DNA of 50,080 nucleotides from Methanobrevibacter sp. (GTDB lineage: Archaea > Methanobacteriota > Methanobacteria > Methanobacteriales > Methanobacteriaceae), in the NCBI GenBank assembly GCA_017473945.1, contig JAFUIW010000070.1:1-50080 (forward strand), in the 5' to 3' direction. The notes beneath the pieces are model-generated. The model did no database searches and had not been told where the DNA came from. It worked only from the letters and a program-made list of their open reading frames with translations. Shown here one piece after another: positions 11,801 through 18,483 of this stretch; positions within the stretch are counted from its first letter, which is position 1; every line of letters starts with the position of its first letter. A program made the translations under genes and the position numbers.

Positions 11801-13492
11801 TAAAATTTTTGCATGATCACCTACAGTATGAATTGCACCACCGTGCATGGAAGCGTTATTGTTCCTGAAAGAGGAATGTGAAATATAAGTGTAGTCACCT
11901 TCTACATAAATTCCAGCACCACCATGACTTGCAGTGTTTTCAGAGAATTCAGAGTCTGTACAGTTGAAATGATCTCCTTCAATGTAAACTGTTCCCATTT
12001 CGGAATCATGACGAGTGAATTTTGAATTATCTAGAGAAGCGTTATCACCTTTTACATAAATTGCAGCACCTTTACCTCCGTGTGCAAAGTTATCATCAAA
12101 AATGGAATCTTTTGCAGCGGCATTGTCACCTGTAATGTGGACAGCACCGCCTTCAAGAGCTTCATTGTCATAGAATTCTGATTTTAAGATAGTGTTATTG
12201 TCCCCACTGATGTGAACAGCACCACCTTCTTCAATTGCTACATTCTTTTCAAAATAACAGTTTTCGATTGTAATATTATGTCCGTGAGAATTATCACCAT
12301 CCATACCTTTTGGATGGTCAATACCTCCAACCATAATACCTGCACCTTTTGTAGCAGTGTTATTTATAAATACACAATTTTTAACATCCATATTGTTGTG
12401 AGAAAGACCTAATGCTCCACCTTCTTCTTCTGCAGAACAGTTGATGAATTTACAGTTTTCAATAGTATATTTTTTATTACCTTCTGCAAAATCACCGTGA
12501 GCATAAATTGCTCCACCAACCCATGCGGTACAGTTAATAAAGTTAGAGTTGATTACGGTATTTTCTCCTTTTGCCATACAGATTGCACCGGAGTGTTGAT
12601 TTGAAGAAGTATTAATGAAATTACAATTATCCATTTTACTGTTTACCATAACTGTAAATTGACCTGTGTCTTCGTCATGAGTATTGTCAGTGACTCTTGA
12701 ATTAGTAAAGTTTCCATTTGTTAAAGTAGCACCGTTCATATCAAGAACACAAGTTCCGGAAACTATATTATCAAAAGTGACATTTACTGCATTAAGACCA
12801 CCATAAAATCCAGTGAAAATTCCTTTAAATACGTCATGGTTACAATTTGTAATCTTCAAATTCTCTATAGTTGAACCTGAAAATGTAAATACCCTATTAC
12901 CAACATTGCTGTTAAAATTAGTAAAGTGTACATTTTTAATGTTTGCACCGCCTAATTTAACTTCCATTGCAGGAGCATCAATTGCATCCAATACACCATT
13001 TTGAATTGTAATTTTTTTTCCGCCTGTATCGAAATTCGCATTAGATCCTGTATAGGTCCTACCGCCCAAATCAATAATATCCCCATTTTGTGCTTGACCA
13101 ATTGCATTACGAATATGTTGGAATGTGTTTCCAGCAGGAGTTATAGTCGCTCCCAAAACATCATCATTGGTAGCGCCCAATAATGATGATTTTTTATTTA
13201 AACTTTTAACTTCAATAGTGTCATTTAAATTTACATCATCTGAACTTGATTTGTAATCTTCAATATTGTTTTCTTCATCAGTAATTTGTGAACTTAACTG
13301 ATTACCATCCGAAGCAGATGAATCCACATTAGTCGTTTCTGTTTCTAAACTTAAAGAAACAGGTGTTTCATAAGAAACTGAATTAAGATCACCAGATCCC
13401 AAAGTTGCATTTTCAGTAGCTGCAGCAACTGCACCTATTGAGAAAAGGGCTAGGATCAAAGCAATGATTAAGAGTTTCGCTTTAATTTTCAT
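5852..13492 (-). CDS. Giant adhesin-like surface protein: beta-helix plus 14 DUF11 repeats
   Basis: A 2546-residue cell-surface protein. Residues 1-24 are a signal peptide (MKIKAKLLIIALILALFSIG). Residues 120-660 form a right-handed parallel beta-helix with a repeating pattern of GGAxxxxGDN turns and N-[ST]-x-F rungs. From about residue 808 to 2490 I count 14 DUF11 domains of about 120 residues, each with the pattern ADLxIxKxVSxxxPxxGDxVxWTIxVxNxGPD and a following LPxGL. The tail MHATGNPIVMVLLALFAIAG then RRK is a membrane anchor whose TGNP resembles a sorting signal. Such proteins in gut methanogens are thought to bind hosts or partner microbes, but the ligand is unknown. The start ATG follows GAGGTAAAAAT. 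Confidence 0.9.
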   Translation of the reverse strand: MKIKAKLLIIALILALFSIGAVAAATENATLGSGDLNSVSYETPVSLSLETETTNVDSSASDGNQLSSQITDEENNIEDYKSSSDDVNLNDTIEVKSLNKKSSLLGATNDDVLGATITPAGNTFQHIRNAIGQAQNGDIIDLGGRTYTGSNANFDTGGKKITIQNGVLDAIDAPAMEVKLGGANIKNVHFTNFNSNVGNRVFTFSGSTIENLKITNCNHDVFKGIFTGFYGGLNAVNVTFDNIVSGTCVLDMNGATLTNGNFTNSRVTDNTHDEDTGQFTVMVNSKMDNCNFINTSSNQHSGAICMAKGENTVINSNFINCTAWVGGAIYAHGDFAEGNKKYTIENCKFINCSAEEEGGALGLSHNNMDVKNCVFINNTATKGAGIMVGGIDHPKGMDGDNSHGHNITIENCYFEKNVAIEEGGAVHISGDNNTILKSEFYDNEALEGGAVHITGDNAAAKDSIFDDNFAHGGKGAAIYVKGDNASLDNSKFTRHDSEMGTVYIEGDHFNCTDSEFSENTASHGGAGIYVEGDYTYISHSSFRNNNASMHGGAIHTVGDHAKILHSNFTYNNAIPSIRENPEYGLGGAIYIDGDYNEVSFSKFKHNTARNGSAIYNRGDEFVLNDDTFENNQAWSYFLFTEAKPPEAYWSEDMEFLVNVTLVAGDNLINAIYNDWHKPTPHGVIDEITFHNVTYTLKPNDHYPTGIRTTTDLEKHPVLGVENSQDGKYLYQDAREDDQVIKVNITYKDGKVFEYEGKTDMFGNVLLALKKENMSDGQFHPGVYEVTAAHPDDDIYTAIDNSTTFKILPHVDLSVTKTSDKDVYIVGEKAIFTIKVNGVGTNATNVKVKDILPASLKYRGHTATKGTYDSVNNVWDIGFLPHLGSETLKLTVLTTELGAFDNVVNVTCTERDWNLSNNVDNKTIHVDLYYTKEANMTNVSAGENLEYYLRVFNEGDTDYKDEIQIRDTLPQGIKYLGEYELQGADLVRYINYGDQQIWYVTNISAGTRAKITIKAQALEDGIWNNTMIVWDLPEVNATVNVTHVADLQIIKTVSVPQVSKGDIINWTIVVINHGPSVASNVVVKDILPFGLEQYATAIPDYPTRFDRSTGTWTIGTLEVEKPVKLVIPTRVTIYGRNITNTANVTSTTPDPDLTNNEDNETVEFYPDVSVVKTVSARTTSHGSIVTWTIKVTNNGPHDATGVYVLDKLPAGLRYINSTADIGEYMPSGRWNIGDLAEGKSVVLTINTEVTAYEGFITNNVTVYVPNDGDPSNNYDEDYTEVITKADVGVVKLVSKQISHYGDEVTWTLVVTNYGPNVAENVVLIDFLPIDDLDQIKQPFVSKGQISHQGITGRWDIGNMAVGEKQYCEVYTKVKSTDTTIINVVTVTSDTEDPNLSNNRAENGTYVPPECDVGVIKKVDKLSPNIGDTVVWTITVVNHGPDVAKNVVVTDVLPAGLQYVSNTVPTIGSYSHNRNTWTIDDLAVDARHDLTITTRVTATGEITNEVNVTTSTYEYNLDNNYDNETIDVPNLVDLEIIKLVSDKNPKYGDLINWTIIVTNYGPDTAKDVIVNDKLPAGLIYVDDSTHGEDYNPIGGKWNVGDLKANAQAVLVITTRVDFTNATVTNVAVVTTKSNDNNTENDKANNTTHVDPVADLAIGKFVSNMHPAYNAEFTYIIAVTNNGPDTAANAFVYDLLPKGVIYISDDSEGKYDPETGIWTIGDLASGDGAILEILVKVDVSQPTVIVNYANVTSETYDPDLTNNEDDVPVDVGHKADLEVIKEVYNATSKYGDEVLWIIYVINHGPHTAVEAYVEDNLPEGLIYLSHFATVGEYDPETGIWTIGDLEANEDAYETLSIWTKVDVTSANITNIAIVNSTTEDPNPNNNKANNTTDVEAEADLEVVKVVSNANPHYGDEITWTVTVTNHGPNDAKDVTVTDKLPAGLEFVSANGNYNENTGVWIIGELENGASRSLVIRTIVTITNASITNVAVVSSTTPDSNESNNKDNDTSNVVPEADLEIVKLVSAKTTNKGDIITWTIVVTNNGPDAAVNVYAKDTLPAEGLVYKAHTTTKGLFDSNSMLWYISTLSKGESATLTVDTLVTVANTELVNNVNVTNDVYDPNENNNKADNSTTVNKEKKADLEIVKIVSDSNPHKGDVITWTITVVNNGPDAATGVTVTDKLPSGLIFVAADGNYNKDTGVWTVGDLDNGKSATLVISTIVDITNAEITNVAVANSTTDDPNPNNNKDNDTTNVVPEADVKVIKTVSNPNPRNGDVITWTVVVSNLGPDAAENVIVEEALPEGLQLQSAKGSKGSYDDGVWTVGTLNNGEIATLTLTTKVTISSGTIENVVVAKSSTYDPNQTNNRDKEVTNPKAKTTSADLELIKKANVDKVKVGDKIIWTITVINHGPDKAIGVYVQDILDAGDVEFVSAEPDVGEFDEETGMWDIGDMEVGQTAKLIVIFNALSEGDAINYAEVISETPDPNPDNNDDSSTVEIVDGGDNPPVPDGHKVPTPSKNKTPTMHATGNPIVMVLLALFAIAGVSLRRKI

Positions 13493-13507
13493 ATTTTTAC
13501 CTCATTC

Positions 13508-13570
13508 GTTTAAAATTACATTTAAACTTTCTCTATGAAGAAAAACATGCTACATATTATATATAAAAAT
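13508..13570 (-). promoter_or_regulatory. Promoter and leader of the DUF11 adhesin
   Basis: A TATA-like stretch (TTTTTATATATAAT on the minus strand) lies at 13557-13570, about 65-75 bases before the start codon. The leader holds a 7-bp hairpin GTTTAAA/TTTAAAC at 13508-13527, just upstream of the ribosome binding site. Confidence 0.5.
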
Positions 13571-13940
13571 AGAATAAAATTATGAAAGAAGTACATTTCT
13601 GCACTAATAATATATATTAACAAAAGTAGTATATAAATGTTTCATTTTTTACCAAAAAATTATCAAACTGAATAGAAAAATAGAATAATATTTAAACAAA
13701 CCTTACATTGACTAGGCCTATCAAAAAAGAACGAATAAAAAATATATTGTAAAAAATATATTTTCGAATATAATATATTTAATTAAAATAACTAACTTTA
13801 ATCAGCCATATAAAAACCATGTTAGCGATTTGAAATAACTGACTTGATGAAAAGCTCATCAAAAATACCTATAATCAACCACATATAATCAGTTTAACAA
13901 TTAAAACGATTGAATTGGTTATAGTTATTTAATTACAATA
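13571..13940. other. AT-rich intergenic stretch
   Basis: No gene was recognised. It holds a palindrome TAGGCCTA near 13714 and a perfect 7-bp hairpin TTGATGA/TCATCAA at 13844-13862. The hairpin has no clear T-tract on the minus strand, so I do not call it a terminator. Confidence 0.5.
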
Positions 13941-14852
13941 TTATTTTACAGAATAATCTGTGAATGTCAAATTATAATCTACAGCAAAATCTCCAAAAAA
14001 GTCTGCAGCAACCATGTAAAAATCACCACAAAAATAATATTCTACAATTAAAAAGTCACAAGAAAAAGAAGCATCAAAACAAGGATAAAAATTTAAAAAA
14101 CAAGAAAGAGTACCAACACTAAAGATAGCATTTGCATCGCCTACGATAGAATTGTCTATGCTGTATGCAAAATCACTGTTGGTATTGTCTACACTAATAA
14201 TTATATTATATAAATCATCAACGATAATGTCATTGGAATGAATCGTTTTAATGTCCTGTTTTATCAAAAGATCATTTTTCAATTTAATTAAATCGCTGTT
14301 AAGCTTAGATGTTTTACAGGATTCCATTCCAGTATCAACAATAATATTAATTACAACATTTAAAGTAGCATCATGTTTTGAAATAAAAATTGAACCTTGA
14401 TTAACACTAATTTTATCATTAAATGTTAATTCTTCATCACTAGTCTCCCCAATATCCTCCATTATGTTATCATATACTTCTGAAGAGATATCATGTTCTT
14501 CTAGGATAACCTGTTCATCAATATAGGGAGTTACATCTACAGAATCCATATTGAATTCTGGAATATCACTTGTATCTTCATCAACTTGCTCTTGATCGTA
14601 CCCATTATAATAATTATCATAATCATCATTGTCGGGTTCTTCATAACTTTCAACTTCAACTTCTGAAGATACATCTACCTGAGCATATTCAACTTCAAAG
14701 TCGCTATACTCTTCGACAAATCCCTCATCATCCCCGCAATCATATTCCTGATAGAAAGCTTCTTCACTATCCATAGCACTAGCTACAGGAATCAATACCA
14801 AAACTAACATTAATAATATAGATAATTTTAATATTTTGGATTTAAAGTTCAT
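13941..14852 (-). CDS. Secreted acidic protein of unknown function
   Basis: I do not recognise the family. From the ATG at 14852 the product is 303 residues. It has a clear signal peptide (residues 1-26, basic start MNFKSKILK, hydrophobic core LLMLVLVLIP, ending ASA). A strongly acidic, Tyr-rich low-complexity segment follows (residues 27-115, many D, E and Y), then a hydrophobic beta-like domain (130-230). The tail is rich in Phe, Tyr and Cys, with six cysteines after residue 175. There is no membrane anchor. The longer GTG start at 14861 would overlap the GGTG ribosome binding site, so the ATG was chosen. It could be a wall-associated or metal-binding protein, but nothing decides this. Confidence 0.65.
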   Translation of the reverse strand: MNFKSKILKLSILLMLVLVLIPVASAMDSEEAFYQEYDCGDDEGFVEEYSDFEVEYAQVDVSSEVEVESYEEPDNDDYDNYYNGYDQEQVDEDTSDIPEFNMDSVDVTPYIDEQVILEEHDISSEVYDNIMEDIGETSDEELTFNDKISVNQGSIFISKHDATLNVVINIIVDTGMESCKTSKLNSDLIKLKNDLLIKQDIKTIHSNDIIVDDLYNIIISVDNTNSDFAYSIDNSIVGDANAIFSVGTLSCFLNFYPCFDASFSCDFLIVEYYFCGDFYMVAADFFGDFAVDYNLTFTDYSVK

Positions 14853-15144
14853 CGTCGACACCTTTCATTTCATTCAATTTTATTATATTAATATTGTACA
14901 ACAATATTTTCCTTCCCGTTATTAATAGATAAAAAATTATCGATATTAATAACTAAACCTATGTTGATTTATTATCATATATATACTTTACAAATAAATA
15001 ACAAAAATTGTTAAAAATATACAGTTAGACATCTATTTGATATTTTTTGTTGAATAAATCAACATCTAAAATAAATTTGAATTAAATGGATAATTACTAT
15101 TTTTAATAGAAATTTTTCAAAATTAAAAAATAAACCATGATAAA

Positions 15145-15192
15145 TTCCGAAATATATTCATTTTTTGGAAAATATCGAAAATATATTCGGAA
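15145..15192. promoter_or_regulatory. Imperfect inverted repeat upstream of the radical SAM gene
   Basis: The arms TTCCGAAATATATTC (15145-15159) and GAAAATATATTCGGAA (15177-15192) are inverted copies differing by an indel or substitution, with 17 bases between. The element ends 51 bases before the radical SAM start and lies inside a 391-bp divergent region (14853-15243) that otherwise shows only AT-rich promoter-like sequence. A dimeric regulator site is plausible. No regulator is identified. Confidence 0.4.
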
Positions 15193-15243
15193 AGTATATT
15201 GTAAAACTAATAATTATTTAACAGAACATATATAATAGTAGTT

Positions 15244-16356
15244 ATGAGTACTTTAGAGAAGATGAAAATCCTAACGGATTCCGCCCAATATGACCTGTGT
15301 GATTATGTTAGTCATAACAAGAGCTCACAGATAAATTTACCGGGAATTTATGAAGCAATAGGCCATAATGGGTGTAAAATTCCTCTTTTCAAAACGCTTC
15401 AGACAAACAAGTGTAAAAATGATTGCAAGTACTGCATCAACCAATCCAAAAGAAACTTTACAAGACTGGAACTGTCACCTGAAGAGCTTGCCAGGGCATT
15501 TCTTGGATATTACAACAGAGGCCTTGTGAACGGATTATTTCTAAGCTCCGGAATTGCTGGTGATGTGGATGAAACAATGGAAAAACAAATAGAAACCGTC
15601 CATCTTTTAAGAAACAAATACGGTTATGATGATTATATTCATCTAAAGGTTGTGCCTGGAGCAAGCAAAGATTCAATAAGAAGAGCGATGGCACTGGCTA
15701 ACAGGGTTAGCATTAACATTGAAGCTGCCACACCATCAGGTCTTGCAGAACTTTCATCAACAAAAGACTACAATAAAGATATTTTAAAAAGGTTGTCATG
15801 GATCAATAGTCTACAGCATAAAAGTACAACATATCCAAATTCTACCCACACCACTCAACTGATTGTCGGTGCAAACAATGAAAGTGACAAGGAAATACTC
15901 AGTAGAATGGAAAAAATATACAAAAAATCAGATTTAAAGAGGACTTATTTTTCAGCATTCACACCAATAGAAGAGACACAATTTGAAAATAAAAGCGCCT
16001 GCTCCACCGATAGAACAGCAAAGCTATACAATGCAGATAGTCTGCTTAATGATTATCACTATAAAGTCAAAGAGTTGGTGTTTGATGAAGATGACAAGCT
16101 GTCACTGACACAGGACCCGAAGATTTTAGCTGCAAAAAATATGGATATATTTCCTATAGAAATCAACAGTGCACCATTTGTAGAACTGATTCGTGTTCCA
16201 GGTATCGGAACAAAATCTGCACAAAAAATAATTTCTATTCGAAAAAAATTGCCTTTTACAAATAAAGAACAATTGAAAAAATTAGGTGTTATAGTCGATA
16301 GGGCTGAGCCATATATCAAAATAGGTGGTCAATATCAAACAACTTTTGATTTTTAG
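15244..16356 (+). CDS. Radical SAM protein with C-terminal helix-hairpin-helix, putative DNA modification/repair
   Basis: A 370-residue radical SAM protein. The cluster motif is CKNDCKYC (Cx3Cx2C) at about residues 59-66, followed by a TIM-barrel body with LFLSSGIAG and a KVVPGAS strand. The C-terminus (about 300-360) holds a DNA-binding helix-hairpin-helix, FVELIRVPGIGTKSAQKI. This matches the family described as a radical SAM protein linked to an unusual uracil-DNA glycosylase. In many genomes the glycosylase is the adjacent gene, but none is present here within the window. The reaction is not known. It faces away from the acidic secreted gene and may be controlled by the inverted repeat just upstream. 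Confidence 0.85.
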   Translation: MSTLEKMKILTDSAQYDLCDYVSHNKSSQINLPGIYEAIGHNGCKIPLFKTLQTNKCKNDCKYCINQSKRNFTRLELSPEELARAFLGYYNRGLVNGLFLSSGIAGDVDETMEKQIETVHLLRNKYGYDDYIHLKVVPGASKDSIRRAMALANRVSINIEAATPSGLAELSSTKDYNKDILKRLSWINSLQHKSTTYPNSTHTTQLIVGANNESDKEILSRMEKIYKKSDLKRTYFSAFTPIEETQFENKSACSTDRTAKLYNADSLLNDYHYKVKELVFDEDDKLSLTQDPKILAAKNMDIFPIEINSAPFVELIRVPGIGTKSAQKIISIRKKLPFTNKEQLKKLGVIVDRAEPYIKIGGQYQTTFDF

Positions 16357-16542
16357 TTTTTATTGAGTATTTTATTTAAAATTCAGTACTTTAATTTACA
16401 TTAAAATATGCCTTGAATTAATAATTATAATAGATAAAAAATATTTACAATATATAATACTGAAAAATATACCAAGACAATTTCAAGTGTAAAATAGATT
16501 AAAAAAATATACAAAAAGTAATGATTGAAAAATGTAGATTGA

Positions 16543-17103
16543 TTAAAAATCATCAAATAGTTCCCATATTTCAGGGTATTTTTTAGAAACAGCCTCATCA
16601 ATCAATGTGGAAGCTTCTTTGGAAATACTGAATTCAGGTTCAGTTTTACGTAAATATCTAAAAACAGCTGATGATCTTGCAGACCATAAGGTAATCCTTG
16701 GATTTTTATTAACAATTTCTTTTACTTCATCTACATGTGTAGTATCTACTTGTATTTCTTGTGAAGTTTGTACGCTGTCTTCACTGTCTTTATCGCTAGG
16801 TATGTCTTCGGATGTGCTATTCTCCTCATCCACTTCTTCTTCTCGGATTTCATCTGGTTCATCTTCTGGTTTCTCTTCCTCTTCACTGGAATCATCATCA
16901 GTTTTTTTATCATTTTCTTCTTCCTCTATTTCTTCAAAAATGTTCTTTTTTTCTTCACCAGATTTTTCCTCTTCTTTAGGAGCGTCCCCATCCATTTCAT
17001 TTAACATGTCTTCTAGAGATTGAGTTGAATTGCTATCGAAATCTTCATCATAAAAATTTGGAATTAATGAATCCAATCCTTTTCCAAGGCCTTTTCGTGG
17101 CAT
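16543..17103 (-). CDS. Acidic ParA-partner protein with ParB-like N-terminal motif
   Basis: This 186-residue protein starts one base inside the parA stop (overlapping TAATG), so the two are translationally coupled. Residues 1-15, MPRKGLGKGLDSLIP, match the N-terminal signature of bacterial ParB proteins (a basic KGLGKGL-type segment followed by LIP), the part that stimulates ParA ATPase. Residues 20-125 are almost wholly acidic and likely disordered. Residues 125-186 are a small helical domain (ARSSAVFRYLRKTEPEF and ISKEASTLIDEAVSKKYPEI). There is no ParB nuclease-like domain, HTH or GERR box. I infer a ParA-activating adaptor, with the C-terminal domain binding DNA or another protein. No homologue function is known to me. 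Confidence 0.75.
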   Translation of the reverse strand: MPRKGLGKGLDSLIPNFYDEDFDSNSTQSLEDMLNEMDGDAPKEEEKSGEEKKNIFEEIEEEENDKKTDDDSSEEEEKPEDEPDEIREEEVDEENSTSEDIPSDKDSEDSVQTSQEIQVDTTHVDEVKEIVNKNPRITLWSARSSAVFRYLRKTEPEFSISKEASTLIDEAVSKKYPEIWELFDDF

Positions 17104-17882
17104 TATTCAGCCTCCTCATCTCTTTTTAGGATTTCTTTCGCTAATTTTAAATAAGCTTTAGTTCCCGTACTGTCTGGATCATAAATTAAACAAGGTTTAC
17201 CAAAACTTGGAGCTTCAGCTAACCTGATATTTCTTGGAATGATGGTCTTAAACAGCAAATTACTTTCACTGAAATAGCTTTTAAGTTCTTTGTGAACGTC
17301 CTTACTGAGTCTAGTCCTCTTATCATAGAGTGTGAGGAGAATTCCTTTGATTGGAGTTGGGCTTCTGAGTCTTTTTTCAACTAATTTAATTGTATTAATC
17401 AAATCAGCTACCCCTTCCAAGGCATAATACTCAGCTTGGATAGGTATTAAAACACTATCGGAAGCTACTAATGCATTGACAGTAAGTACACCTAATGAAG
17501 GAGGTAAATCAATGAATATGTAGTCGAATAATGGAACGACATCTTTAAGAGTTTCCTTTAAGATAATGTGATAGTTTTCACGTTGGGAAAGCTCCATACT
17601 AGCACCACTAAGGGATATATTACTTGGGATAATAAACAAATTTTTAATAAACGTAGGAATTGTTGCTTTTTTTACACTTATATCCCCAATGATTGCTTCA
17701 TATATTGAATTTTCTACTTTAGTCTTATCGATACCAAAACTAGTTGTCGCATTAGCTTGTGGATCCATATCTACAACTAAAACAGATTTTCCCATTACCG
17801 CTAGGGATGTTGCAGTATTTACAACAGTTGTTGTCTTACCACAACCCCCTTTCTGATTCATCACCGCAATTACTTCACTCAT
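17103..17882 (-). CDS. parA: ParA/Soj-type chromosome partitioning ATPase
   Basis: A 259-residue P-loop ATPase of the ParA/MinD superfamily. It has the deviant Walker A KGGCGKTT at residues 11-18 with both signature lysines, the switch segment VVDMDPQANAT and the Walker B region DYIFIDLPPSLG. There is no N-terminal HTH and no C-terminal amphipathic MinD helix, which fits a chromosomal Soj-type ParA. Such ATPases move or position DNA by binding it nonspecifically and being released by a ParB-like activator. The gene overlaps its acidic partner by one base. Immediately upstream is a dense field of AAGTTA/TAACTT repeats. The start ATG follows GGAGA with a six-base gap. Confidence 0.93.
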   Translation of the reverse strand: MSEVIAVMNQKGGCGKTTTVVNTATSLAVMGKSVLVVDMDPQANATTSFGIDKTKVENSIYEAIIGDISVKKATIPTFIKNLFIIPSNISLSGASMELSQRENYHIILKETLKDVVPLFDYIFIDLPPSLGVLTVNALVASDSVLIPIQAEYYALEGVADLINTIKLVEKRLRSPTPIKGILLTLYDKRTRLSKDVHKELKSYFSESNLLFKTIIPRNIRLAEAPSFGKPCLIYDPDSTGTKAYLKLAKEILKRDEEAE

Positions 17883-17896
17883 TAGAATTCTCCTAT

Positions 17897-18451
17897 TATA
17901 AGTTTTAAGTTATTCGTTATGATTTATAACTTAAAAAGTTTCAGGTTTAAAGAATAACAAATAAGTTATCCAGTATAAGTTAAAAGGATTAAGTTATCGC
18001 TTATAATTGAAAACTTAAAGGAAATAACTTCTAAGTTTTAACTTCTAAGGGATAGGAATTAAGTTTTAAGTTAAAACTTCAAAGTTATAAAAAATAAGTT
18101 TTAAGAAATAACTTATCATAACTAACTTTTAACAAATAAGTTATATTTTATAACTTCTCCCTTATAAATTATTTGTTTTCACATATAACTTAACACTGTT
18201 ACACTGAAAAGTTATTTGTAATAAGTTATAAGTTATAAGTAAATAAATTAAAACTTCGAATAAAAAACTTAAAAGTTACACTTGAAAGCATTTTAAAATA
18301 GCCTTAAAAATAAATCAAAGAAATATTAAATAAAAAATAAATTAACAATTATCATAAATTATAATTTAATAAAAAAATAGAAAGATAAATAGAAATATAG
18401 AGAAAAAAACATTAAAATCTAAAAATAAAAAAGTATAACTTATAAGTTATA
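17897..18451. repeat. AAGTTAT/ATAACTT repeat field upstream of parA, candidate centromere-like site
   Basis: By hand I count about 20 copies of AAGTTA or its complement TAACTT between 17897 and 18451. At roughly 80% AT about one would be expected by chance. Many sit as direct or inverted pairs such as TAAGTTATAAGTTATAAG near 18223, and a perfect 18-bp palindrome TATAACTTATAAGTTATA is at 18434-18451. The field separates the starts of parA and the 3' end of trpB2 and also holds the parA promoter. Its place suggests a parS-like binding field or an autoregulatory operator. The stretch 18295-18430 within it is plain AT-rich sequence. Confidence 0.65.
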
Positions 18452-18483
18452 ATAATACAAAATTAAAAAAATAAAAAGAAGGA

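Noticed and set aside
13844..13862. Perfect 7-bp hairpin as terminator of the acidic secreted gene
   Set aside because: No T-run follows it on the minus strand and it is about 80 bases from the stop.
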